A DNA stretch of 64,000 nt from positions 6,013,814 through 6,077,813 of the forward strand of contig NC_034420.1 of the NCBI RefSeq assembly GCF_002078875.1, in the 5' to 3' direction. This document shows, piece after piece, positions 33,596-45,110 of the stretch. Below the pieces are notes generated by a model, which saw only the letters and a list, made by a program, of their open reading frames with translations, did not search any database and had not been told where the DNA came from. The first letter of the stretch is position 1, and every line of letters begins with the position of its first letter. The position numbers and the translations under genes were made by a program. This DNA comes from Numida meleagris. Taxonomy: Eukaryota; Chordata; Aves; Galliformes; Numididae.

Positions 33596-36500
33596 AGCCT
33601 ATCAGCACCACCAGCACTCCGCCCTTCATCTCAGCTTTCCCATGAATATCTCTGTTCAACATCAATTTCAGCTACTATAACTGAGAGACTGACTGTGATG
33701 TAAGGGCATAAGATGCCTGCATAGTTTGTATGCTGTCAGCTAACTCTTTTCTAGGAACTGAATAAATAGTATAAAGACAAAGCTATGGGAGGTTATCATC
33801 ATCCATCAAATTCTCAAAGAAGTGACTTTAGTGCTTTTAAGTTCCCATTTACACTAAAAAAATTAAATTGCTTTTTATTAATTAATAATAATACCCTTAA
33901 TTAATAGTAACGGTCAGATTTCATAATTGCAGCATTAGCATTTTTCTGACTTACTATCAAAACAGTGAAAACATTCATCAGCACTACAGAAAAAGTTAGA
34001 TCACATATATTCAGAACCTACATTTTGGCACTGACTTTGAAAATAATCATTTTAGCTAAACCAGAAATCAAGTATAACAGAGCAAGTTGGATCAAAAGAC
34101 AAGTCTGGTATGCCACTCCAGTGTTCATTAATATTCAAGCCACATATTATCCTCTGCGTAGCCACCCAAGCAGAAACAAACAGATAGACCTTAAAGGGAT
34201 GTTATGAAATTAATTAGTTAATAACTATAAAACAATTTGAAGGTATAAAACCATGTTACAGAAATGTTAAGTGCTATAATAATGTCTATGTAGAAGTTGA
34301 AGGTGAGCTTGCTAGAAACTCTATGAGATTCTGACTGCACGTGAAGTAATTACAGGCGAAGTTCAAGTTATTTTCTTGCTTAATATAACAGTCCATGTCC
34401 CAGCCCATCAAACCATTGTTTCCAAGGAGTGAATACCAAGTGGAACTAACAGCTCTCAGTAATAGACCTGTTCTCCAGAGAACACAATACACATCACTAC
34501 CCGGTAAAGAATAAAACAGAAACAAAGCAGACAGACTCAAGATGAGCACAAGAACTGGGCTGATGGCATTCTTTTATCTAAGAAATGACTACAAGAGTTA
34601 CCAGAAAAGTTTTCTTTTTTTAAGAAAGAATATCCAAAGGAAGAGTTCTAATCCAATCTTTTGTGTCAGTGCAGTGCCTAATAACCTCACTTCACTGAGC
34701 AGTATTATGAACAGTGTTAACTTAACTGCAATGCCCCAAAACCTGCCCAGAGTTCTTCGGGAAGATTTATTTACATGCGTGCACGTGTATATATGCACAC
34801 ACAACTCACTCAGAAGCTCAAGGCCAGACTCAGGTCTCAGCTCCAGTAGGTTTATCTCAAGGAATGGTAGCAATTCCACAGAACTTTGCATCTGTCAAGA
34901 AATGAAACTGTCTTCAAATCCATAGGTGTCTAATTTAGATTTTGGCAGTCTTCGAAGCAGTACGTATCTCCAGTATGACTAAATAACAGCATGCACAGTG
35001 CTATGGAGTAACACTTCTAGTTAACTTCAGGAAGTATAAAAATAGGGAAAAGTAAAGAGACAAAAAAATGCACGGTATCAGCAATAGTTTAAGTTTCTAT
35101 ATACCTATATGAGTATCCACCAATATCAGAGTTACAGATTCCTATCATACTGTCCCCTTGTACACTACTACGTAACTAGACAAACTACAGCCCTAACTAC
35201 GCAGCCTTATATCAGGAGTGTTCTCTGAATGTGATTCTGCAGACTACACATATCAGGTAGGTAGGACAATTCAGTCTTACAGGTGGTAAGAACAGCTATG
35301 AGAATCAAAGTGAAGTGGCAGCAGAAAGACTGCAATACTGTTGCCTCTTGAACTCTACTGATTACAAAATTAAGTTGCAAAGTATTCAAGCTTCAGTGAC
35401 AAAATCCTCGCAAGGACAAGAGTGGTCCTGTTCCCACTGCAGTACAAACATCATGTAGGTAAGCCTGGTGCAGTAAAGAGCACCAGAACAAGCGCTGGGT
35501 CAACATGAAAACAAGAAGTCCAGAAATGATCATTGGGCATCCAGTGGAAAACGCACATGTTCATGGAGATGAGAAACAACACTTCATGAAACACTGTCAG
35601 CATCTGCTGCACTGACAGAACAGAGGATAACTGAACACTCCGTAATCTGTGAGAGGCACAGAAGCGATGATACTACAATGTGAATGACTAGAGGAAAGTC
35701 CAGGAAGAGCTCACCTCCTGGACAGTGCAAGAGGTCAACAGCAGCCTGCTCATCTCACCTGACAGTTGGCCAGCTGGGATACAAAGCTTCTTGCTGGGCA
35801 TGCCTCCTTGACTCAACTCCATGTTCACTGCAGCCGCCTATAGTTCTGTTTGCAGTGGCTCCAAATTTAGCTCCCTTGAAGATTTCTGTCCATGTTGTAT
35901 CACTATTTCTATAGTTACAATAGAAATCAAAGCTAATTGAAGTGGAAGCAATTCAGAAATATTTGTGCTGTATTTATTAGTTAAAACTTTCCTCAATGCC
36001 TTCTCAATTGTTTTTCACTGTTCCCTGCTATTCAGTTTACAGCACTAATTCAAGTGTTTGAAAATTCAAGGTATTTTCAAGCAGTCTTTGCTAAGCATTC
36101 TAATATTAACTAGGTTTACCAAGTTCTGCTGCACTGATCTTTTGTCAGCTCCACGACCAGTGCAGGAAACTTTCTCTTAAGCTGAGAAAAGGACAGCAAA
36201 GATTCAGCCAATGAAAAAGTAATGGGCAGAAGACAATCTCTCAGAGATTACTTTCCATAAAATTGAATTGGTAACATCTGCTCAATCTACTGTAGATAAA
36301 CAGTGAACTATTTTCCATCTCATTAACTCAGAGGATGAGATATTAAATAAACCCCAAGGGCCTCATGCTTTGTTAAGGCTTGTCCTGAACTCACCAAATT
36401 ACTTCTCTTATGTAAGAGAGAACCAAAGAGCAGAGTTGCAGCTACACAGCAAACACATACCATTTAAATCCCTGGATGACCTTAAAAAAGAGTCCCTACT

Positions 36501-37185
36501 TAATCTGACTGTGTTTCTAATTACTAGTCACTTAGCCTAAATTATTAACCGTGTCCTCGGCAGTGATGTATGGCACATGTAAATTTCCAAACTGGATTCT
36601 AATAGAATTATCTAATTCTATTAAACCACAAACAACTACCCATTAAATATTTATTAGAAAGCTTGCATTCACTTAAAATAGATTGGAATGTCAGCAAAAC
36701 ACTGTGCTAATCTCTTCTTCATTTCAGCCTTCTATGCCAAGAGATCAAAATGAGCTAATCAGCATCACACTTATTGATTATGTACAAATTAGTTGGCTAA
36801 TCAAAATCGATAAAAATAAAATGATCTGAAAAGAATTTACAAAGTAGACTATGGATTTCTCTAAAAAATACACTGTTTAAATAAACAAGATCGTTAAATT
36901 CAGGATTGTTTGATTATGTAAAGCTTTTTTCCTTATTCTGCCATAGGGTGGGGGTGGTAAATGCCAACTAATTAAGTTTTCTCTGTAGCATCAATGAGTT
37001 GCACTTCGTAAAGAGAGAACTGTTTCAAACCACTTAAAAGATTCAGTATTACTTTAAGTTCTCTGTGTGGTTGTGCAGCTTGATTTTTGCTACAGATTTT
37101 AGTCTAGCCTGGAACCAAAGCAAAAAGCATTTCAAAAAAACAAAAGGGTAAGCATTCCAAGAAATTCAAAGTCACGGAGGGCACA

Positions 37186-37266
37186 AAAACAACCATTCAC
37201 CTTCTGTAAAAGAAATGCCGAGGACAAAACAAGCATTCACCTTTCATTAAAAAAAGTGCTGTGGAC
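37186..37266. repeat. Tandem duplication of a 40-bp unit, two diverged copies
   Basis: Unit 1 (37186-37225) and unit 2 (37226-37266) abut directly. They share AAAACAA, CATTCACCTT, a central A-rich block and a final GGAC in the same order, at roughly three quarters identity. This looks like an old local duplication rather than part of a transposon. Confidence 0.65.
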
Positions 37267-38500
37267 AAGTAGAAAGCACACAGGAGACAAGTAACTGAGT
37301 GCCATGTGCTCACTATGGTGGTTGCAGAGGAGGTATGCAAAGCCAGTCTTTATTTTGTCACACTGTGTGGCAGATCCTGCTTTTGATTAGCATGGTCTTA
37401 TGTGTGACATTTGAGTCATTCCAACAAAGCCTAGTCTGCTTGCTGTTGGTATAACCAGCTCCTTGGTGACATCTGCCCTATGAAGACATCCACTTGGGTA
37501 GATTCAAATCTACATTAGTTGAAAGAAGAATTAAAACGATTGCTCAAGCAAGTACCATAATGTTCCTAACTCAAAACTAGATGCATTTATGTGTTCGTGA
37601 GCCCAAGAGTCATATTAAAGACAGCCAGCCCCTTATCCTCTCTTACGTCCTCAAAGAGATGTAATTCTCATTCCTTCCCACATAATATCCAACTTTACCC
37701 ATAAAAATCTCTTCCGTGACAAACTCTGTACCACATATGATGCAAATGTTCTAAGTACTGCTACTATCCTGCAAGAGATGATGAACACCTCAGAAGATCT
37801 GAGTGCTTTTAACATTAACTTGAAGGTTGATGTTTTGCAAAGCGATGAGTAGAAATTCTTTTCTATACTTAGGTGAACTGTAAACCAATGCTGAAAATTC
37901 CACAGAGACACAAAAGCAAATCAGATACATTGTGTGGAGTATTTCTCCTAACCTTATGAGGATTCCATACTCTCTCCTATTTTTCACAACAGTGGCTGTC
38001 TGCATGCAGTCAGAATAAAAAGTATTGCTTTTTAAATTATCTGTTTTATTTTAAATTCCCTGTAGTGATATTAAGAGTACAATAAAATCCTTTAGAAATG
38101 CTAACATATAGCAAGAGAGAATTTCTACTAGTAGAAAAAACTAACATCAATTAATTACAGTCATAAATAGAAGTAGACTGAAACTGAGATCTGAGTAGAG
38201 GTGAAGCATACAGAAAACTCAACGTGTAATTCTTGCAAGAAATCCAATGAGCGGCTGGTCAGAGAGTTGCAATTTTTTAAAAAAGTAAGCTTGCACTGGA
38301 AACAAAACAGAAGGTCAAAATTCTATTTCCAAGCCCCTTTGTTTAAACCAATCAATTCACGTTATGAAACTTAACAGCCATTTCACTAGCTTATCGCATT
38401 ACATTCTGCTTTGTTTTATGGTGTTGAGGCCAACAAGTCAGCTTTCCCCATAGGATGCATATAGTTGACCAATGCATAAGTATTACAGATTTTTGAGTGT

Positions 38501-38524
38501 TTGTTGTTTTTGTTGTTGTTGTTT
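38501..38524. repeat. (TTG)n microsatellite
   Basis: Imperfect TTG/GTT trinucleotide repeats over about 24 bases. Confidence 0.8.
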
Positions 38525-40485
38525 CCATCTCCCCAGACAACTACTCAGCACTGACCTACATACTTTACAGGGTCTGCAGCAAAAGAAACGTGAGACTGTC
38601 CCATCAAATCTGAAAAAAGATAAAAAAAAAAGAACCTGACTCTACACATTGCAGGAGAAATCCATTGCTAGCATTACTCCAGACCAATTAATAAGGCAGA
38701 GCAAAACCAAAACATCGGACACTTTGCGCTTCTTAGACTCATGTAAGGTTCCTAGTTATCAAGTCTTGTACAGGAAGGAGCTCTGCTTCCTGCAAAGCCC
38801 AACTCACTGGCAGGGACTGCATCTCTAAGTGCCCTGTGGAAGCAAAGCAGCTCCTGCTGTCTTTCTCTTCCCTGCTTTTCTGGGCTTTGAGTCTTTTAGA
38901 CACTCATCCAGTACTATTGCTGTTTTCACATATATTTATTTCTAGGGGTCTTTGCTATTAAGTACAACTCCTCTGGTGCTAAGAAATGTGGGCCTGATTC
39001 TGCACCGCACAGTACCTTTTTGTAGACTAGCAAACATGTCACAAAGTGAGATAAAACTATCACCTCATAAACAGTAGCAATTTACAACCATTTTGTACAG
39101 CCCTAATTGACATCAGAGAGCACAAGACAGAGCTGATGAGGTTTTACAAGGGAGCAAGGCAAGCAGAAATTGGCCTCAAGTTTTGTTCAATAGCCAGCAC
39201 TTTAGCTCTTCACGTGGAAACTTCACAGCTGTGAAACATTTACAAAAAGGGAAAGCAGTTACAGAACACTACCACTGGAGGAGCTTAAATAATTTAAGGT
39301 TCACTGTGTCTCTGATACATTCTATTCCATTTCTTCCTCAAGACCAGATGCTGCTCATTTTAGCACTCTGGATTTCCACACATGGAGTTGGGCTTCAATT
39401 TTCTTCTAAATGTATATAGACTACACAAGCCTCCAAGAAAGCAAAGAGTTACAGTTTCCAGAATGGGAGATTTCCTTCCATACTTGAATCCTAGAAGGAG
39501 TCCCTTTGGATCCCCAGGCAGGATTTTCAGAACCCATAAACCAGCTGTGCAAGTTCATATGGGGCTGTTGTACATCTACAGAGGCATGCAATGTCATTAT
39601 AAAAATCAAACTAATGCACGTAGACAAACACATTGTCCATGTAGAGTGACTTGTACGCTTGTACATACGTATACATATGAACTCAGGTCAGCCAGAACAT
39701 AAGTGTTCAGCTTTCTGTTACTCAAGGATCATGCACTTCATCGTCACATTTTATTAACAATCACAGTTTTAAGAGATAAACTTATAAGACACAATTAGCC
39801 TTCTCTGCCAGGCCCTAATCGTTCCTTTGAGTATATCCAATAGAATCTCATTCATGTGAGCACTTCATGAATTTATGTAACTGAAACACTAAGATTTTAC
39901 TAAAAGAAAATGTCAGCATTAATAAAATACATTGGCTAATTTATATAGTATTCATATAAACAATAACTCTTTAAAATCCAGGGCGGCCAAGGCTGATATA
40001 CAACTGGCCATGTTGTTTGTGTTTGTAAAAACTGGAGTTGCAGGGTTGTGGATTCTGTTCCTAACACCTTGCTCTCCTCAGCCATGCACCAAGGCTCTCT
40101 CTGATGATAAATTATGCTACTGAGCCTTCATTTCACATCAGAATGGAAAGTACACACAAGAACACATGAACCTGTCAGCTTTAACAAAGGTAACCTTGAA
40201 AATCTCAGCTAAAGTATTTATTTTAAAAAAAATGCTCTTATGCTCTTTGTTTCTATACTAGGTCCTTATTAGGGAAAGGTGGCTAGTTTGCTTGCTTCTT
40301 TTTTGTTTTGTGTTTGTTTGTGGTGTCTTTTATTTTTTCCTCTAAAGGCACAAACATTGTGCTGTTGCTGATTTCCATCAATGATGATGACAATCAAAGA
40401 GCAGGAGCTCCAACACTGGGCTCTCACGCAATCTATTAGTTGGCCAGAAAAGAGATAGGCAACGTGATATCAAGCAGAAGGTTTG

Positions 40486-40507
40486 CCTACTACTGACCTA
40501 CTACTGA
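40486..40507. repeat. Exact 11-bp tandem doublet
   Basis: CCTACTACTGA occurs twice with no gap (40486-40496 and 40497-40507). Probably a recent slip or small duplication. Confidence 0.75.
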
Positions 40508-43500
40508 CAATAGTACTGTCAAAGCAGTAATATTCATGATGAGAAAACATGGAGTAGTAATTCCAGTACGCAGCTGGCAAGATGGCTGAGCTCCCATATG
40601 CTCCCTGTTACTGTATTTCTGGTGCATTTCTCAGCATTGTTACCAATAGCAAAAATACTGCCTGTCTTCACCAGCACTTTTAGGCACCTTGTGCCTGAGC
40701 ACAACAGCTAGTTTGTGTCTGTGTCGCATGGCGCAAATACAACTGCTTGGATATACTTAGACTCTTTGCTCCTTTCATAGTAGATACTTGGAGACTATCT
40801 TCCTGTTAAGAAAGATTGATTTATTTTAAAGTCTTCCATTTAAAATTTGTTGCAACAGTTTTGTTCTAGGACAAATAACATGACTTTCAAATGGCCAAGT
40901 AGTCTACTTTATTAATTTCCAGTCATGCAAGCCTTGAAGGAGAAAAAGATCTGATATGACTTCAATCAAGGAACACAGTATCAGCATTCAAAACAGAACT
41001 ACAGCACCCTCTGCCACAGAGAGCACACACCCCCACCCCATCCCCAAGGAAAACCCACCCTGACTGATCTGTGGAAAACTGCGGTTGATCTCACCTGTGA
41101 CTCTTACTGATTTGTACTTAATCATTACAAAAGGAAGAGATTCAAAGTCAACACCCACCTTCTACTCCACCAAATCTCTTCTGTGGGATTTTCATATTTG
41201 CAACAGAGACAGCAGTATAGGCAGAAGTTGATTTTCCATTCCTATTTTTAAAACAGGCAAATAAACAAGCTTACAACAGAAAAAAACCACTTCATATGTA
41301 TGAAGAAAAACTCCTATCAACCAAATAATGCAATAAAAGCAGAAATACAGGCAGAAAATGAAACACTAAGAAAATTTCTTCAGTGGAAGCGCATCTTTCT
41401 ATCCACAGCTTTTTCAGTTGGCTTTACTACTATCACCACTTCTCAAGTCCAACTTAAAAACAAAACCAAAAAAAATGCTCCTTGATTGGTTATGCATTCA
41501 GATTTTATGGCCTCGCAGACAAAAGAACCATGCTATAGAAATTTACCAAAACAGCTGCAATGGAATGGAATATGTAACGGAAAGGTCAAACCAATGGAAC
41601 TGAAAGGAAAACTTCCTCATAAAGCGCCATTAACACCATGGTCTCAGAGTCTCAGTTAGGTCACAGAGACATATGTCTGGACAAAACTCAAAGCTTATGA
41701 ACTTTAAACTGCTGCCATAGGTGATGCTAATGCAAGCAAATCTAGAAGATGGTTACACGTGAGCTGAGAGCAGGAGCCTTGCTCACTCAAGCAAAATACA
41801 CAACCCCATTGCCCTTGGGGCTACAAATTAGCTAAGTACTACTGAGGCTAAGGTATTTAACTCACATGAATCATTTGGAAGGATCTGCATGATAAAATAT
41901 GCAGTTCTCAGTGGTCAAATTCTGAGCTACTGCCTATTTTACTTACAGAAGAAAGGTTGAAAAGGTAATTATTTTTTTACTATTCTCTTTTTAAAATGAG
42001 CAAAAACTTCACATGTCCAAGGAAACAATAATAGGTAGAGCACTGCATAAAGCTCACCAACATGAGATCTCCTAATGACCCACAGCAGTTCTGGAATAGA
42101 ATTCATACTTGTTTTGGAATAAATACTAGGTTATAACTACGTTCAGGTTATCAATGGTTAGTTTTGGTCAACTTCCACATCATTAGGTGTGAAATGGGCC
42201 TATTTCATTTTCTTAGGATCTAATCCAGACTCCACCATCACCACCCCCAAAAACAAAGTTTTTCTCAGCTCCTTGACAAACACTAAGTTATTTTCTAGCT
42301 TAAGATATTTAGTTACCAAGAGAATTTGTTAGTAAGCAAAATATTTCTATTGCTGTAAAAAACAAACAACAAAAAAATCCACATACCTCTAGTCAACAGT
42401 TTGCAAATAACTGATAAGGCAAGCATCGGTAGTTTCCAGCTCACTGATATTTAAAAGGCTTCATGAAGCCGTGGCATATTCTTTTATGCAGTGGTAAGGG
42501 AAAAGGAATAACAATAAGGTAAACATAAAGATATTAAGTTCATTTTATTAATGAGTTTCACATCACTAATTTCCAGCAGCCCAAAACCTAGCACAGTGCC
42601 ACTGAATACCATTCTTCCCTCAAGCAGAACCTAGGAGAAAAGACTCATACATTGAACTCTATAAACTGAAATGTAATCAAACTAAAACCAGCAGTTGAAC
42701 AGAGAAAGAATAGAGAAAGGGAAAATGTGCAATATCTTTAATATATGGATGGCTGGGTAGACTAAATGACTGTCACACAGAAAGCTTATCAGTAAACACT
42801 GCAGAAAGCCTTAAGATTTTACAATAAATGAGTGGTTTCAATCAAACACTGCTAAAGCAAAAGGCATGGCCCACAGGAGTAATTACAGTCTCTTTACTGA
42901 AACAAAGGGCAATTACAACAAGCTGAAGTATGCTCACAATAGTTGAGCACTTGATTATAGAGTGCTACAGCAATCAGCAAAAAAAAGGGATATACAGCAT
43001 ATCCCTGCACGGTCCCCATTTGATACTACTGCTCAGTGGAGGAGGCGCTCCCATACGGGCTAACTTAGTGCAGAGCTTAGGCTCTGACTTGTAAAATGTA
43101 ACACAAATACTTTTGAGCAATTTTAAGTATAGAAAAGGAAAAAAAGCACAAGGCAAGAGACTAGTGGGCAAACTTGCTACAGTCTTGTCTACATCCAATT
43201 GTGACTTTGCATGACCGAGCTGCTGGATTCCTCCTGCAGAAACCACTGCAGTGCAGTGTGTCGTGTGAGCACCATGCTGCCTCACAGTTGCTCTGTGCAC
43301 TGCCTTTGGCTGTCTTCACAGCATAGAATTTAAGCAAGACTAGCAGCACTGTGTAACTACACTGAACTACTCAGCTAAACTGCTGTATCACTGCAAGTAT
43401 CTTCAAACAAAAGAGCTCAGGCTTTTAAGGCTAGTCAAGGTTTGGCATCGCTTCCTTCATATTTCCAATCAGGCTATCAAAAATTACTGCACCTCCCTCA

Positions 43501-43829
43501 AAATTCCACAGAGAAAAAGCTAGGAGAAAAGAATATAGCTAAGCTTACAGAAAAGAGCTCTTCTGTAGCTCGGCAGGGACTTTTGTCTCATACACAGGCT
43601 GACTGCAGCTAGTAGCTGATCCCAGAGTACCTGCACCCATCATGAGCCAAGTTTCCCTGGGATACCACAGAGTTGTTTGCTCCAATGTGTGACCACAATT
43701 TTCACTCTCGTAGAAGTTCACCAGAAGCCACAATACAAACTGAAAGTTTCTCCCATTCCCATCCTCAAATGTATTTTCTGGTGCCCCCAGAAGCCACTAT
43801 GTACAAAATAAGTACATGTCCTGAGGGAG

Positions 43830-45110
43830 ATCACGTGGCATTTGCAGGACAACCGGGGGATCAGCCAGCATGGGTTTGTGAAGGGCAGGTGCTGCTTGAC
43901 CAGCCTGATCTCCTTCTATGATCAAGTGCCCCCCTTGGTGGATGAGGGAAAGGCTGCTGATGTGGTCTACCTAGACTTTGACACTTTGTCCCACAGTATT
44001 CTCCTGGAGAAGCTGGCAGCCCGTGACTTGGACAGGTGCACTCTTTGCTGGGTAAGGAGCTGGCTGGAGGGCTGGGCCCAGAGAGTGGTGGTGAATGGAG
44101 TTAAATCCATGGCGACCGGTCACAAGTGGTGTTCCTCAGGGGTCAGTGCTGGGGCCCATCTTCTTCAATATCTTTATTGATGACCTGGATGAGGGCATTG
44201 AGAGCACCCTCAGTAAGTTCGCAGATGACACCAAGTTGGCAGGAAGTGTTGATCTGCCTGGGGGTAGCAAGACCCTACAGAGAGATCTGGACAGGCTGGA
44301 TCTCTGGGGTGAAGCCAATGGGATGAGGTTCAACAAGACCAAGTGCCGGGTCCTGCACTTTGGCCACAACAACCCTAGGCTATGCTACAGGCTTGGGACA
44401 GAGTGGCTGGAAGACTGTATAGAGGAAACAGACCTGAGGGTATTGGTCGATGCTCGGCTGAGCATGAGCCAGCAGTGTGCCCAGGTGGCCAAGAAGGCCA
44501 ATGGCATCCTGGCTTGTATCAGAAATAGTGTTGCCAGTAGGAGCAGGGAAGTCATTGTCCCTCTGTACTCAGCCCTGGTGGGGCCGCACTTCGAGTACTG
44601 TGTCCAGTTTTGGGCCCCTCACTGCAAAAAAGACACTGAGGCCTTGGAGCGCGTTCAGAGGAGGGCGATGAAGCTGGTGAGGGGTCTGGAGCACAGGCCT
44701 TATGAGGAGCGGCTGAGGGAGCTGGGATTGTTCAGCCTGGAGAAGAGGAGGCTCAGGGAGGACCTTACTGCTCTCTATAACTACCTGAAGGGAGGTTGTA
44801 GTGAGCTGGGGGTCGGCCTCTTCTCTCTTGTAACTAGTGACAGGACGAGGGGGAATGGCTTCAAGTTGCGCCAGGGGAGATTTAGGCTGGACATTAGGAA
44901 ATACTACTTTTCTGAAAGAGTGGTCAGGCGCTGGAATGGGCTGCCCAGGGAGGTGGTTGAGTCACCGTCCCTGGAGGTGTTCAAGAAATGTTTAGATGTT
45001 GTGTTGAGAGACATGGTTTAGTGGGGTTATTTGTGGTAGGTGGATGGTTGGACTGGATGATCTCGCAGGTCTTTTCCAACCTTGCTAATTCTATGATTCT
45101 ATGATTCTAT
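43830..45110 (+). mobile_element. CR1 LINE, 5'-truncated, 3'-complete
   Basis: The largest transposon of the window, about 1.28 kb. It opens inside ORF2 (GCATTTGCAGGACAACC near 43838) and covers the middle and C-terminal part of the reverse transcriptase. It ends with the CR1 3' UTR: GGATGATCTCGCAGGTC near 45055, TTTTCCAAC near 45072, then tandem ATTCTATG copies to 45110. The 5' end, the endonuclease and ORF1 are missing, as in most CR1 copies, which are truncated during target-primed reverse transcription. No clear target duplication is seen, which is usual for CR1. GC content is clearly above that of the flanks. Confidence 0.95.
43842..45021 (+). pseudogene. CR1 ORF2 reverse transcriptase, C-terminal part, frameshifted
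   Basis: Reverse transcriptase of the CR1 retrotransposon, which copies element RNA at a nicked target. Two plus frames cover it. The first is 43842 to about 44110 and holds QHGFVKG and the motif A region (VYLDFD). The second runs from about 44110 to the TAG at 45019-45021 and holds [11 protein letters not shown], the catalytic FADD at about codon 41 of the 308-codon frame, and the family's C-terminal domain ending in VVLRDMV. A one- or two-base deletion near 44106-44114 separates the frames. The segment after motif A reads DFDTLSH. Compared with CR1 relatives, four residues seem lost there, an in-frame 12-base deletion. The N-terminal endonuclease is absent. It cannot make a full ORF2 protein. 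Confidence 0.92.

Larger units (their letters stand above)
33601..43829. other. Unique AT-rich stretch, no confirmed gene
   Basis: About 10 kb without a recognisable gene, RNA or transposon. Simple-sequence features are a (TTG)n tract at 38501-38524, an exact 11-bp doublet at 40486-40507, a diverged 40-bp tandem duplication at 37186-37266, and scattered A/T homopolymers. An AT-rich segment near 36570-36830 has many TAAT/ATTA motifs. ORFs up to 127 codons show no domains and overlap on both strands. Confidence 0.5.

Noticed and set aside
44136..44372. Minus-strand 78-codon frame and plus-strand 66- and 64-codon frames over the CR1
   Set aside because: Shadows of the CR1 reverse-transcriptase frame in other reading frames.
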